64,000 bases of DNA from Komarekiella atlantica HA4396-MV6 (lineage in GTDB: Bacteria; Cyanobacteriota; Cyanobacteriia; Cyanobacteriales; Nostocaceae), in contig JAHHHK010000019.1 of the NCBI GenBank assembly GCA_019359395.1, forward strand, positions 91,343 to 155,342, read 5' to 3'. Under the pieces are notes generated by a model. That model was given only the letters and a program-made list of their open reading frames with translations. It had not been told where the DNA came from and did no database searches. Each line of letters starts with the position of its first letter. Positions within the stretch are counted from its first letter, which is position 1. This document shows positions 8,931 through 18,036 of this stretch, one piece after another. A program made the translations under genes and the position numbers.

Positions 8931-9080
8931 GAAGTTACAAATAAACAAGTTCTAGTGAATACAGCTTATTCTGTAGTTACAAATGAACAAGTTTTAGTTA
9001 ACACAGCTTATTCTGTAGCTATAAATGCTTCTTTTGTAGTTGACACAGCTTTTTCTGTAATTATAAGTATGCCAACTTAA
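8931..9080 (+). pseudogene. Remnant of a gene encoding 14-residue repeats
   Basis: Three consecutive 42 bp units (8931-8972, 8973-9014, 9015-9056) and a partial fourth end at TAA (9078-9080). In one frame they read EVTNKQVLVNTAYS, VVTNEQVLVNTAYS, VAINASFVVDTAFS, VIISMPT. The third-base and conservative differences between units suggest past selection on protein. The frame has no ATG and is closed upstream by TAA (near 8886). A similar VVTN unit lies at 8804-8816, followed by a short open stretch ending in TAA. No family is recognised. Confidence 0.4.
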
Positions 9081-9092
9081 ACATCAAACAAT

Positions 9093-9191
9093 AGTAGGGT
9101 GTGTTGTCGTGCAGCGCAACGCACTATCTTGATATAGTCTATCAGGTGCGTTAAGTCTTCCGCCACAACACACCCCATATCCAAATACTAC
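9093..9191. repeat. Miniature inverted-repeat element (GTAGGGTGTGTTG ends)
   Basis: AGTAGGGTGTGTTGT at the left pairs with ACAACACACCCC...ACTACT at the right; the centre contains GCGCAACGCAC and GGTGCGTTAAG, which also pair, so the roughly 100 bp element folds into a long hairpin. Elements with these ends are common between genes in Nostocales. Only one copy is seen in this window. Confidence 0.6.
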
Positions 9192-9352
9192 TCCTAAACT
9201 GTATTGTCCCTATTTGATATTCTCCAAATAAATTAAGAAAATTTACTAGCAACTATTTAATACATAATACAATTAATTGTGGATTTTGCTGAGCCAAAAT
9301 GTAGTTGCAGCAGGGCATAGTAATTTTAGAAACCTCACATGGAAGTAAATTT

Positions 9353-9748
9353 ATGCCTCAGAGAAAACGCGCATCCCGCGTTCTAGAAAATGCTGAGTTA
9401 AGATTCGCTGGACTCAAAGCAATAAATACTAATTTGGATCTTGGGGATGCTTACAACTTAACAAACTTGACACAATTAATTGAACAGGTACGCACCAAGT
9501 TAGAAAGTTATAACACTATTCTCAGCATGGCTGACTCTTCCAAATTAGAACTTGAAGAGTTAGAACAAATGTTGAGCACGTTCTCTGAGAAGATGCTTAT
9601 GGGGATTGCTTTTAAATACGGCAAAGATAGCCGCGAATATGAGATGGCTGGTGGAGTTCGCAGAAGTGAGAGTCTCCGTAAAAGTAGGGCAACTCGTTTA
9701 AAAACTGCTGCACAGAAAGTATCCAGTCAGAGCGCTCAAACCACGTAA
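9353..9748 (+). CDS. Conserved hypothetical protein (helical, basic C-terminus)
   Basis: The likely start is ATG 9353 (MPQRKRASRVLENA), because it follows TGGAAGTAA at an appropriate distance; a longer frame from TTG 9305 lacks a comparable site. The 131-residue product is mostly helical: a central heptad-like segment (about residues 28-85, LTNLTQLIEQVRTKLESYN and following) and a basic tail with RRSESLRKSRATRLK, which could bind nucleic acid or acidic lipid. No family is recognised with certainty. It is a single gene flanked by repeats upstream and a convergent protease gene downstream. Confidence 0.65.
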   Translation: MPQRKRASRVLENAELRFAGLKAINTNLDLGDAYNLTNLTQLIEQVRTKLESYNTILSMADSSKLELEELEQMLSTFSEKMLMGIAFKYGKDSREYEMAGGVRRSESLRKSRATRLKTAAQKVSSQSAQTT

Positions 9749-9792
9749 TTTATTCTATGGTTGATAGTGTGCGATGCCTGTCTTGAAAAGTT

Positions 9793-10389
9793 TTAACTTT
9801 TAACTTTCGACAATTGCCACATTTTCCACAGATAGCTGGAAATCCAATTTGTCACAATATGAGCAACAATCGGTACTAATAAGTTACCAGTAATCAAGGC
9901 ACTATATCCTAGTAGTATCCCAACAATGGATGCCCAAATCACATAAGGCCATTGTTGGGAACCACTGAGGTGTAAGACGCCAAAGCAAAGACTCGATACT
10001 ATGACAGCCGTAATATCTGAACCTAAAGCTGGCAGTATCACGCCCCGAAATAACAATTCTTCGCTCAAACCTGGTAGTAATCCTAGCCAAATTAAATCTG
10101 GTAAAGCTAAGGGTTTAAGTACTAGTTCTAAATAATAATCTGCACTTTTACGGTAGGGAGGAGAAAAGCGGTAAGCTAAGCCACTTAACGCAGTGATGAT
10201 AATTCCCAACCCCACGCCTAGCAGCAACTCCTTTTCATCCCATTTCCAGGAAAATAAAGAAAAGTTGCCAAAGTATAACGATAGCTTGGCGACTATCAAC
10301 AAAATGATTGCAGTCGCTCCCATCGCTCCAAGTACTTGGAAGCGCGTCAGGTATGGAATTTCTGGCTCTTGCTTTTGTTGTTCAACCAC
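9793..10389 (-). CDS. CPBP family intramembrane metalloprotease
   Basis: The 198-residue membrane protein has the motifs of the CAAX protease/bacteriocin-processing (Abi) family: SEELLFRG (Glu110-Glu111, Arg115), FGVLHL (His140) and HIVTNW (His177, Asn181), all placed inside or at the ends of hydrophobic segments. These residues form the zinc-dependent active site buried in the membrane. Substrates of the many cyanobacterial members are unknown. ATG at 10389 is the first methionine, followed by a hydrophilic N-terminus of about 15 residues before the first span. Confidence 0.9.
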   Translation of the reverse strand: MVEQQKQEPEIPYLTRFQVLGAMGATAIILLIVAKLSLYFGNFSLFSWKWDEKELLLGVGLGIIITALSGLAYRFSPPYRKSADYYLELVLKPLALPDLIWLGLLPGLSEELLFRGVILPALGSDITAVIVSSLCFGVLHLSGSQQWPYVIWASIVGILLGYSALITGNLLVPIVAHIVTNWISSYLWKMWQLSKVKS

Positions 10390-10450
10390 GATTTTTTGGG
10401 GGAATAGGGCAGAGGAGAGAATAATTAATGACTTTTGACCCTTGACTCTT

Positions 10451-10531
10451 GACTCTTGTACAGACGCGATTAATCGCGTCTCTACTCTTGACTCTTGTAC
10501 AGACGCGATTAATTGCGTCTCTACTCTTGAC
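10451..10531. repeat. Two tandem 39 bp units with AGACGCGATTAATCGCGTCT hairpin
   Basis: GACTCTTGTACAGACGCGAT is repeated at 10451 and 10490. Each unit contains a 20 bp palindrome, perfect in the first (10462-10481) and with one change in the second. The same design, with GATGAATCGC in the centre, occurs as two tandem units at 53620-53702. It lies at the 3' end of the DUF3326 gene and could act as a terminator. Confidence 0.75.
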
Positions 10532-10538
10532 TTACGAA

Positions 10539-11585
10539 TTAGACAAAGCCACTTGAACTGAGGGCAGATAGATTAATGCCTGCTTTGTGTGCGACTAATA
10601 CACCCACTGCTTCTAAATATGAGTTTACCTGTATGGATTTGATCCCCAATGGCTGGGGAGGAACTTGTATTTGAGTTTTATTTTCTTCCACTGTAATTAT
10701 TTGGCATCGCTTCTGGTTTAAACTGAGTAAGGCACTACCACCACAAGCAGTTGCAGGTACGATCGCAGCATCTACATGATCTGCCCAAATATCTGCTTGT
10801 GAAGATGCAACTAACCCTTTATTTACTATAAATTGTGGGGCGCGACTCAAGCCGACAAGGACGCTCGGTAAGAAGGTATAGCCTAATTCTTCGGCAGCCG
10901 AACGAGGTGATAAATCTGGTTCTGGGGGTACGCTTGCAAGGGCAGGAGAATGGGCGCAAGGTATTTGAAAGGTTCGCACTAGCAAGTGGCTAATTACGGC
11001 TTCTGCACCCGCTAAAGGATCGACACCTTTAGCTTGGCGGTAGTTTTGTACTGCCTCTTCATCCATATCATCGGGGAAACGGGCAACAACTGCGATCGCT
11101 TCTGCCCCTACTTTCTTAACTAAGATTTCAGCTGCCCTTAACAAGCTGTCTGGGTTGCCAATTGTCCCCCAACTAGCTCCCGATGGGGCTGTGCGTAATT
11201 CTACATTTAACGGGGTATCTGTGATTACATAATCTGTTACTGACAATCCCAGAGTTGCCCTGGCTGCATCTGCCGCTTGCAGGTGTCGCAGCCGCAATTC
11301 TGGCTCAATACCTTGGTCTAAAAGCAAACCTACTTTATTGGCATATACAGGTTGTAATCCCCAGCATCCCGCAGCAAATTTGTCAAGCCCATAACCTTCA
11401 ACATAAAAAGCATTGGGAAGATTCCAGTACAAACTAGCGCCATTGAGGACATTGGGGTGAGTGATCAGGCGATCGCAAACTTGTGCTATAACTCTGGCAA
11501 CAGGCAAAGCATCACCAGCATAACCACCAATCGCAGCCCCAACGCCAGTTGGTACAATTAAAATCACAGTATATGGACGTTGCAT
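10539..11585 (-). CDS. DUF3326 domain protein
   Basis: The 348-residue protein matches the cyanobacterial/plant DUF3326 family: N-terminal PTGVGAAIGGYAGDALPVAR (residues 11-30), GASLYWNLPNAFYVEGYGLD near 50-70, and a C-terminal half with VPATACGGSALLSLNQ. It is probably a soluble enzyme with nucleotide- or phosphate-binding loops, but no reaction is established. The full family length is present. It is a single gene between the CPBP protease and a small conserved gene, all on the minus strand but separated by repeats. Confidence 0.8.
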   Translation of the reverse strand: MQRPYTVILIVPTGVGAAIGGYAGDALPVARVIAQVCDRLITHPNVLNGASLYWNLPNAFYVEGYGLDKFAAGCWGLQPVYANKVGLLLDQGIEPELRLRHLQAADAARATLGLSVTDYVITDTPLNVELRTAPSGASWGTIGNPDSLLRAAEILVKKVGAEAIAVVARFPDDMDEEAVQNYRQAKGVDPLAGAEAVISHLLVRTFQIPCAHSPALASVPPEPDLSPRSAAEELGYTFLPSVLVGLSRAPQFIVNKGLVASSQADIWADHVDAAIVPATACGGSALLSLNQKRCQIITVEENKTQIQVPPQPLGIKSIQVNSYLEAVGVLVAHKAGINLSALSSSGFV

Positions 11586-11592
11586 ATTAAAT

Positions 11593-11625
11593 CAGTCAAC
11601 AGTGAACAGTAAACAGTAAACAGTA
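11593..11625. repeat. STRR (CAGTAAA heptamers)
   Basis: CAGTCAACAGTGAACAGTAA and following bases are four to five imperfect seven-base units just upstream of the DUF3326 start. An AGACGCGATAAATCGCGCC hairpin half-copy follows near 11642. Confidence 0.65.
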
Positions 11626-11717
11626 GATTATTGGTCTTGGAAGACGCGATAAATCGCGCCTATATATCAGGGTTTTGGGCTTATCTGAACTGTATTGACT
11701 GATAACTGATAACTGAA

Positions 11718-11900
11718 CTACTCAGCACTGGCTGTGGTGACAACGGCTTCAACAGTGGCTTTTTGCTGTGCAACATCCACAGAGGTAATTGCCCAACGTA
11801 GGGGTTCACCTTGTTTTTGTAACTCTGCTTCAATTACTTGTTGTAATTCTGTCGGAGTTTCTTGAAGGTCAATTTCTGCGGTAATAAAATGAGTTGTCAT
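11718..11900 (-). CDS. Small conserved cyanobacterial protein
   Basis: A 60-residue, mainly beta/alpha acidic protein (MTTHFITAEIDLQETPTELQ...). The sequence alternates hydrophobic residues (FITAEIDL, LRWAITSVDV, ATVEAVVTT), giving a small alpha/beta fold. The function is unknown. The minus-strand leader GGCTTTACTACA lacks a strong Shine-Dalgarno match. The ferredoxin gene lies 175 bases upstream in the same orientation. Confidence 0.6.
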   Translation of the reverse strand: MTTHFITAEIDLQETPTELQQVIEAELQKQGEPLRWAITSVDVAQQKATVEAVVTTASAE

Positions 11901-12034
11901 TGTAGTAAAGCCTGGTGATTTGTCGTTTCTAGAATAGCTGATATCAGGTGCTAATAAACACTATGTTATTTATCAGTTTTAGTGATATCTGTTACCAGTT
12001 ACTAATTATCAAGAGTAAACTTTCTATTGATAAG

Positions 12035-12074
12035 TGTTCACTGATAACTGTTTCCTGATAACTGTTTACTGATT
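12035..12074. repeat. STRR (ACTGATA/ACTGTTT heptamers)
   Basis: TTCACTGATAACTGTTTCCT followed by GATAACTGTTTACTGATTA is a degenerate heptamer array just after the ferredoxin stop codon. Confidence 0.55.
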
Positions 12075-12075
12075 A

Positions 12076-12393
12076 TTAGTCTTTACCAAATTGCAACTGA
12101 TAAACTATTTCTTCTTTTTCTGTCTCAACTTTTAAATCAGAAAGAGGTTTGGCGATACAAAGCAATACGTAACCTTGTTTTTGCAAATCTATACTAACGC
12201 CCATGCCTTCGGTTTGATCTACAGTTCCCTCGGCTATTTGTCCAGCGCAAGTTGTGCAAACACCCGCATGACAGGAACTCGGCAAGTCTAAACCAGCGGC
12301 ATCGGCAACTGATAAGATGGTTTCATCTTCAGGAACCTGCAAAGTATGAATTTTGCCTTGGTGGTGGATTTCCACAGTGTAAGTTTTGGGCAT
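12076..12393 (-). CDS. Plant-type [2Fe-2S] ferredoxin
   Basis: A 105-residue ferredoxin. The cluster ligands are Cys41, Cys46 and Cys49 in SSCHAGVCTTCAG and Cys79 in YVLLCIAKP, the spacing of chloroplast-type ferredoxins. It is a soluble one-electron carrier. The extended C-terminal tail (EKEEIVYQLQFGKD) and the TVDQTEGMGVS loop, in place of the usual SGTVDQSDQSFLDDDQ type, suggest a specialised isoform rather than the main PetF. Specific redox partners cannot be inferred from its neighbours. Confidence 0.92.
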   Translation of the reverse strand: MPKTYTVEIHHQGKIHTLQVPEDETILSVADAAGLDLPSSCHAGVCTTCAGQIAEGTVDQTEGMGVSIDLQKQGYVLLCIAKPLSDLKVETEKEEIVYQLQFGKD

Positions 12394-12719
12394 ATATAAT
12401 AGAAGCGTGACGAAATAAGAACTTTGAGTGGCGGTTTCCGCCGGGTGGAAGTTCAGTAGACAAGCGAATTATATTATCTAATAAACAGGCACGTGACCAA
12501 GTTAAAAAATGGAAAAAGAGAATTATTTGCAAACAGCTTTATCAGGAAAAATAGCTATACAGTGATAATTATAAGTCCTTGCCAAACAAAAACTTAAAGT
12601 AAGGAGACTCACTTCCTGTGAATTCTACCTGTAAAGATTTGTGAGGTTGAATGCTCCTAAAACTTAGGAAGTGATTATAAACACTTAAAAAATGTTTGGC
12701 TGAATATTTGGAGTTCAGA
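12394..12719. other. Divergent promoter region, ferredoxin / acnB
   Basis: The 326 bp spacer separates the minus-strand ferredoxin gene from plus-strand acnB, so it should contain both promoters. An inverted pair CACTTCCTG (12610) / AGGAAGTG (12666) is the only structure noticed. No known regulator site was recognised. Confidence 0.4.
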
Positions 12720-15404
12720 ATGCTGGAATCATATCGTAAACACGTTGCCGAAAGAGCAGCACTGGGAATTCCCCCTTTACCTTTGGATGCAAAGCAAACG
12801 TCAGAGTTGTGTGAATTACTGAAAAATCCGCCAAAGAGTGAAGCAGATACATTATTGCATTTATTGCGCGATCGCATTCCCCCTGGTGTTGATGCAGCAG
12901 CTTACGTCAAAGCTGGGTTTCTCACCGCCATTGCCAAAAAAGAAATCACCAGCCCCTTGATTTCGCGCATAGAAGCGGTGGAATTGTTAGGGACAATGGT
13001 AGGTGGCTATAATGTGCAATCTTTAATCGATTTGCTGCAATTCCCCACTGTATCCGTTTCCGACTCTTCCGAAACACCGCTGGTGATGGGGGGACAAGGA
13101 AAGGAACCCATCGCCGCTTATGCCGCCAACGCTTTAAGCAAAATTTTGTTGGTGTACGACGCCTACCACGATGTCTTAGAATTATCTAAAACCAATCCCT
13201 TCGCCAAGCGGGTAATTGACTCTTGGGCAGAAGCCGAGTGGTTTACCCGGCGTCCCACACTACCAGAAGCTATCACCGTTACTGTCTTCAAAGTTCCTGG
13301 CGAAACCAACACCGACGATTTATCCCCCGCCCAAAGCGCCACCACACGCCCGGATATTCCCTTGCACGCCTTAGTAATGCTAGAGTCACGGCAACCGGGA
13401 AGTTTAGCAACAATTGCCGAGTTAAAGAAAAAAGGGCATCCTGTAGCTTACGTAGGGGATGTAGTTGGTACAGGTTCCTCGCGCAAATCTGCCATTAACT
13501 CTGTGTTGTGGCATCTGGGAAATGATATACCTTTTGTGCCGAACAAACGCGCTGGGGGGTATATTTTAGGTGGTGCGATCGCGCCAATCTTCTTTAACAC
13601 AGCTGAAGATGCAGGTGCTTTGCCCATTCAATGCGATGTCACCAAACTAGAAACTGGTATGGTGATTACCATCCATCCCTACAAAGGCGAAATCACCACT
13701 GTAGAGACGTTGCATGCAACGTCTCTACATGGAACGTCTAGCGAAGTTATTTCTACCTTCACCCTCAAACCCGATACCATTCTCGATGAAGTCCGTGCAG
13801 GTGGACGTATCCCCCTACTTATTGGGCGTACCCTCACCGATAAAACTCGTCAAGCACTTGGTTTAGAACCCAGCACCGTTTTCATCCGTCCTCAACAACC
13901 CTCCGACACAGGTAAAGGTTATACCCAAGCACAGAAAATGGTTGGTAAAGCCTGCGGATTACCTGGTGTACGTCCTGGTACATCTTGTGAACCCATGATG
14001 ACCACCGTCGGTTCTCAAGATACCACAGGCCCAATGACCCGCGACGAATTAAAAGAACTCGCCTGTCTTGGCTTTAGTGCAGATTTGGTGATGCAGAGTT
14101 TTTGTCACACAGCCGCTTATCCCAAACCAGTTGACATCCAAACTCAGCAAGAACTACCCGACTTTTTCGCCTCCCGTGGCGGTGTCGCTTTGCGTCCTGG
14201 TGATGGGATTATTCACTCTTGGCTCAACCGAATGCTGCTACCCGATACTGTCGGAACAGGCGGAGACTCTCACACTCGCTTCCCTTTAGGTATTTCCTTC
14301 CCCGCAGGTTCCGGGTTAGTAGCCTTTGCGGGTGCTTTGGGTGTAATGCCTTTGGATATGCCAGAATCGGTATTGGTCAAATTTAAAGGTGAATTGCAAC
14401 CCGGTATCACCTTGCGAGATGTTGTAAATGCCATTCCCTACGTAGCAATTCAAAAAGGTTTGCTGACAGTAGAGAAGCAAAATAAGAAAAACGTCTTCTC
14501 TGGAAAGATTCTAGAGATGGAAGGCTTACCAAATTTGAAAGTTGAACAAGCTTTTGAACTTACTGACGCTAGTGCCGAACGTTCCTGTGCAGGCTGTACA
14601 ATTAAGCTGAGTGTAGAGACAGTTGCCGAATATCTGCGTTCTAATGTAGTGCTGCTGAAGAATATGGCAGCCAGAGGTTACAAAGATGCGCGTACTATCC
14701 TGCGCCGCGTCGCCAAAATGGAAGAATGGTTAGCCAATCCCGTGCTAATAGAAGCTGATGCAAATGCAGAGTATGCCGAAATTATCGAAATTGATTTGAA
14801 CGAAATCAAAGAACCAATTGTAGCGGCTCCTAATGATCCTGATAATGTAAAATTATTATCGGACGTTGCTAATGATGCTGTGCAAGAAGTATTTGTCGGT
14901 TCTTGTATGACGAATATCGGTCATTATCGGGCAACAGCTAAAGTTTTAGAAGGTGCAGGCGAAGTAAAAACTCGCTTGTGGGTTTGTCCACCAACTCGCA
15001 TGGATGAACACCAACTTAAAGAAGAAGGTGTGTACGATATTTTTGATGCTGCAAAAGCGCGGACAGAAATGCCAGGATGCAGTTTATGTATGGGTAATCA
15101 GGCGCGAGTTGCTGATGGAACAACGGTATTTTCTACCTCTACCCGCAACTTCAATAATCGCATGGGTAAAGATGCGCGAGTGTATCTTGGTTCAGCAGAA
15201 TTAGCAGCAGTTTGTGCGCTGTTAGGACGCATTCCCACAGTACAGGAATATATGGATATTGTGGCGAATAAGATTCATCCTTTTGCCGATGATTTGTATC
15301 GGTATTTAAACTTTGATCAAATTGTTGGCTTTGAGGATGAAGGGCGCGTGATTCCGTTGGAAGATATGCCAAGGCTTGAGGACATTTTAGGTATGCCAGC
15401 TTAA
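12720..15404 (+). CDS. acnB: Aconitate hydratase B / 2-methylisocitrate dehydratase
   Basis: AcnB interconverts citrate and isocitrate in the TCA cycle. ATG 12720 gives [20 protein letters not shown], the family N-terminus; a GGAG lies 10 bases upstream, so the upstream extension of the frame is rejected. The 894-residue protein has the HEAT-like N-terminal domain, the swivel domain and the catalytic domains. The cluster ligands are Cys729 ([10 protein letters not shown]) and Cys787/Cys790 ([12 protein letters not shown]). [11 protein letters not shown] and [12 protein letters not shown] are conserved active-site blocks. Relative to the E. coli protein there are about ten extra residues at about 328-340 ([11 protein letters not shown]), encoded by the palindromic repeat at 13701-13728. 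Confidence 0.96.
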   Translation: MLESYRKHVAERAALGIPPLPLDAKQTSELCELLKNPPKSEADTLLHLLRDRIPPGVDAAAYVKAGFLTAIAKKEITSPLISRIEAVELLGTMVGGYNVQSLIDLLQFPTVSVSDSSETPLVMGGQGKEPIAAYAANALSKILLVYDAYHDVLELSKTNPFAKRVIDSWAEAEWFTRRPTLPEAITVTVFKVPGETNTDDLSPAQSATTRPDIPLHALVMLESRQPGSLATIAELKKKGHPVAYVGDVVGTGSSRKSAINSVLWHLGNDIPFVPNKRAGGYILGGAIAPIFFNTAEDAGALPIQCDVTKLETGMVITIHPYKGEITTVETLHATSLHGTSSEVISTFTLKPDTILDEVRAGGRIPLLIGRTLTDKTRQALGLEPSTVFIRPQQPSDTGKGYTQAQKMVGKACGLPGVRPGTSCEPMMTTVGSQDTTGPMTRDELKELACLGFSADLVMQSFCHTAAYPKPVDIQTQQELPDFFASRGGVALRPGDGIIHSWLNRMLLPDTVGTGGDSHTRFPLGISFPAGSGLVAFAGALGVMPLDMPESVLVKFKGELQPGITLRDVVNAIPYVAIQKGLLTVEKQNKKNVFSGKILEMEGLPNLKVEQAFELTDASAERSCAGCTIKLSVETVAEYLRSNVVLLKNMAARGYKDARTILRRVAKMEEWLANPVLIEADANAEYAEIIEIDLNEIKEPIVAAPNDPDNVKLLSDVANDAVQEVFVGSCMTNIGHYRATAKVLEGAGEVKTRLWVCPPTRMDEHQLKEEGVYDIFDAAKARTEMPGCSLCMGNQARVADGTTVFSTSTRNFNNRMGKDARVYLGSAELAAVCALLGRIPTVQEYMDIVANKIHPFADDLYRYLNFDQIVGFEDEGRVIPLEDMPRLEDILGMPA
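13701..13728. repeat. Palindromic 28 bp repeat inserted in frame in acnB
   Basis: A perfect palindrome with half-site GTAGAGACGTTGCA. A homologous copy lies between genes at 52650-52678 with one extra central base, and both are followed by ATGG. In acnB it encodes VETLHATSL and accounts for an extra loop between the swivel-domain segments HPYKGEI and STFTLKPD. Confidence 0.85.
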
Positions 15405-15406
15405 CT

Positions 15407-15467
15407 AGATTCCCGACTTCTGTTAGAAGTCGGGAATCTGAAGTCGGGAATCTGAAGTCGGGAATCT
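15407..15467. repeat. Hairpin plus 14 bp tandem repeat; likely acnB terminator
   Basis: AGATTCCCGACTTCT (15407-15421) and AGAAGTCGGGAATCT (15425-15439) form a perfect 15 bp stem with a 3-base loop three bases after acnB. The right arm is then repeated twice more as GAAGTCGGGAATCT units (15440-15453, 15454-15467). Related hairpins occur at 17949, 37796 and 55941. Confidence 0.7.
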
Positions 15468-15475
15468 GAACAAGC

Positions 15476-15658
15476 CTATTCTAAAGACTTTTTAACATCA
15501 TCTTTGATGTTTTCAACAGTGTGGCGAATTTGGGATTCGGCTTGCTTAGCTTGACCTTCAGCTTTGTCATTAGGGTTGCCAGTAACTTCGCCTACTATCT
15601 CTTGTACCTTGCCTTCAATATTTTTAGCAACAGCTTTTGCTCTATCTTCAATACTCAT
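15476..15658 (-). CDS. CsbD family stress protein
   Basis: A 60-residue, highly charged protein with the CsbD pattern: KNIEGKVQEIVGEVTGNPND followed by KAEGQAKQAESQI. CsbD-like proteins are small, hydrophilic and induced by general stress in many bacteria; the molecular role is unknown. The ribosome binding site TAGGAGCTAAAG sits just before ATG 15658. It is convergent with acnB. Confidence 0.88.
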   Translation of the reverse strand: MSIEDRAKAVAKNIEGKVQEIVGEVTGNPNDKAEGQAKQAESQIRHTVENIKDDVKKSLE

Positions 15659-16573
15659 CTTTAGCTCCTAGGTTTATTGATTTATTTGGTCAGTATTGCT
15701 TAGTAAGTTATGCAATGTTCTTATACTATATTTGTGCAATGTTTAATTCTTCTATCTGGAGTTATTTTTATGAAAAAATTTTTTGTCCGTTGTATATAGC
15801 TTTTTAAAAGATTGGTTCATCTTGGAGAATTTAACAAAGTAGCCAAAAGATATAAGCCAATGGTTCCATAGCTATATCTTTTGATAAATGCCTTTCAGCC
15901 TACAGGTAGACTCTGTATAGAGAATATATTGATAAATTACTTACTATTGTCAGAGGTTGTTAAAAACTATATAGATTAACTTAATCTTTTAGTATATATC
16001 CAAAGAAAAAATTCCATAAATAGTATTAGGCTTTAATTATTAACGCTTATCTTAAGTAAGATTTAAGTTTTTGACTAGTAATAATATAGTAGATTCCTTG
16101 ATTTACCAATGGTTGTTTATGTGAAGTTAAAGTAAGCAACTATTAGCTTGATAGTGGAAATAAACTAATTTATCAACCAAATTTTATCTAAGTAATGATA
16201 ATAGTAAATTTATATTTTACATAGGTGCATCAATATGCGATCGCAATATTTATATTAATGCCATCTTTGGATGCTACGATGGTGCAAGCACGCGCCTGGC
16301 GTAGGCGATCGCATACTTTGAAGACCCTTATCTCAGTTAAATTGTGTCTTTTCAGATTTGATCCAAACTAATCCCGTAGTAGAAAGTTTTTGCCAGATTT
16401 CAAAGGTGGCGTTCCGGGATTTGGATAAAGTCGAACCTATAGATTCAAATAATATCTAAAGATTTTCGATATTAGTTCGCTAGATAGATCAAGAATTTTG
16501 TAACTTAATTTTAATATGAAATAGTCAAAAGCAAGTAAAACCGCATTTTTGCAGAGAAAAGGAGACATTTGTT
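15659..16573. other. Long AT-rich intergenic region
   Basis: The 915 bp contain no recognised gene. A strong GGAG site near 15757 precedes a nine-codon frame (ATG AAA AAA TTT...) that is too short to claim. An imperfect hairpin AAAGATATA...TATATCTTT is at about 15847-15880, and two GCGATCGC octamers lie near 16240-16310. The 3' end holds the leader of the GlsB-like gene. Confidence 0.45.
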
Positions 16574-16852
16574 ATGGGTAACATCATTGCTTGGTTAGTT
16601 TTAGGGTTGATTGCAGGTGCGTTAGCCAAATTCTTTTATCCAGGACAACAAGGTGGCGGTATCTTATCTACTATCGTGTTAGGAATTCTCGGAGCGGTAG
16701 TTGGGGGTTATCTAGGACAAGTATTGTTAGGAAGTGGTTCGGCAGCAGCAGCATCCGTAGGCGCTTTATCACTCGGAAGTATTTTATTTGCCGTTCTTGG
16801 TGCAATGCTATTGATCTTCCTTTGGGGTTTACTAACTCGTAGAGCTGTGTAA
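16574..16852 (+). CDS. GlsB/YeaQ/YmgE family stress membrane protein
   Basis: A 92-residue, glycine-rich protein with three hydrophobic segments, starting MGNIIAWLVLGLIAGALAKF, which is the family signature, and containing GGILSTIVLGILGAVVGGYL. Members are small inner-membrane proteins induced by general stress. A strong AAGGAGA Shine-Dalgarno precedes ATG 16574. The following stress-type gene begins 59 bases downstream on the same strand and may be co-regulated. Confidence 0.88.
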   Translation: MGNIIAWLVLGLIAGALAKFFYPGQQGGGILSTIVLGILGAVVGGYLGQVLLGSGSAAAASVGALSLGSILFAVLGAMLLIFLWGLLTRRAV

Positions 16853-16911
16853 TTTTATGAGACTCAGCTAATATCATTGTAAAACATTGCTAGTCGCAAG
16901 AAACAGATAAA

Positions 16912-17856
16912 ATGACATTAGAAAAAGAGCGAAGATCTGTTGGCGTTTTTGCTAAACGTTCAGATGCAGAACTTGCACTTCGGGAATTAAAAGCTGCTAA
17001 TTTTCCAATGCATAAGGTTTCTGTAATTGCGCGAAATGCACAAGAGCAAAGTGATATTGCTGGTATTGAAGTCAAAGAAAATACTGGCAATATAGCTGAG
17101 GAGGGTGCTACTGCTGGAGCAATTACGGGGGGTGCATTAGGTGGTCTGACTGGCTTACTACTTGGTTTAGGTCTTTTGGCAATTCCTGGAGTAGGGCCAA
17201 TCGTCCTAGCTGGAGCCGAAGCAACAGCGATCGCTACGGCTTTAGCTGGTGGTGCGATCGGTGCAACCGCAGGTAGTTTAACTGGTGCGCTGTTGGGTTT
17301 AGGAGTTCCTGAAGCCCAAGCGCAGGCCTATAGCGACCTAGTATCCAAAGGTTACTATTTAGTAATAGTAACAGCTACAGAAGCAGAGATTCGTATTGCC
17401 AGAAAGATGTTCCATTATCGTGGCATTCAAAAATGGGACGTTTATAATATGGTTTTACCTCCAAGTGGTCGATACAAGTACGGAATTGGTGCTTTTTCTA
17501 CGCGACAAGACGTCGAAAAAGCACTCACTGAACTGAGGATAGCTGGCTTTCCGATGAGTCACATCACAGTGATTGCTAAAGATATCAGCACTCTGGCTGG
17601 ACTTGCTGAAGTATATATCAGCAGTTCCAAAGATAACTTTGTTGCATTACAAATTCCCGACGATTTAGCTAAATACTATGAAAATCGAGTAACCAAGGGT
17701 GATTACCTAGTGTTGCTGAATGGTACTGATATTCATATAGCAGCTGCAAAAACCATTTTAGAGAATCATAGAATCCAACATTTTCGCATCTATAGCCAAC
17801 CCGTAGTTAATGCAGATAAAAACGATTACCAGGTTCTTAATAACAAAACTTACTGA
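16912..17856 (+). CDS. General stress protein 17M-like / low-temperature-induced-like protein
   Basis: The 314-residue protein has two copies of an alpha/beta domain: SVGVFAKRSDAELALRELKA (residues ~8-27) and GAFSTRQDVEKALTELRIAG (~193-212), each followed by FPM and a strand (KVSVIAR, HITVIAK). Between them is a long Gly/Ala-rich hydrophobic segment (about 63-135, with GAITGGALGGLTGLLLGLGL) that could insert as a membrane hairpin. This arrangement is seen in cyanobacterial proteins annotated as general stress or low-temperature induced. The biochemical role is unknown. Proximity to the GlsB-like gene supports a stress response, by inference. Confidence 0.7.
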   Translation: MTLEKERRSVGVFAKRSDAELALRELKAANFPMHKVSVIARNAQEQSDIAGIEVKENTGNIAEEGATAGAITGGALGGLTGLLLGLGLLAIPGVGPIVLAGAEATAIATALAGGAIGATAGSLTGALLGLGVPEAQAQAYSDLVSKGYYLVIVTATEAEIRIARKMFHYRGIQKWDVYNMVLPPSGRYKYGIGAFSTRQDVEKALTELRIAGFPMSHITVIAKDISTLAGLAEVYISSSKDNFVALQIPDDLAKYYENRVTKGDYLVLLNGTDIHIAAAKTILENHRIQHFRIYSQPVVNADKNDYQVLNNKTY

Positions 17857-17948
17857 AAAAATCTTAAGTTATCAGGGTTAAAGGTTTTTATTTTCCTTTT
17901 GCCGTTGATATTTTATCCTTAACTAATAAGTATATTCGCTGTCGAACA

Positions 17949-17981
17949 AGATTCTCGACTTATTAGAGAAGTCAGGAATCT
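17949..17981. repeat. AGATTCYCGACTT dispersed hairpin
   Basis: AGATTCTCGACTTATT is followed by AGAGAAGTCAGGAATCT, an imperfect member of the hairpin family at 15407, 37796 and 55941. It lies between the stress gene and the histidine kinase and may end transcription. Confidence 0.6.
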
Positions 17982-18036
17982 AAGGAATGTCATCATACTA
18001 TCTATAGAGAGATAGCGTAAATAATTACCTTAGATA

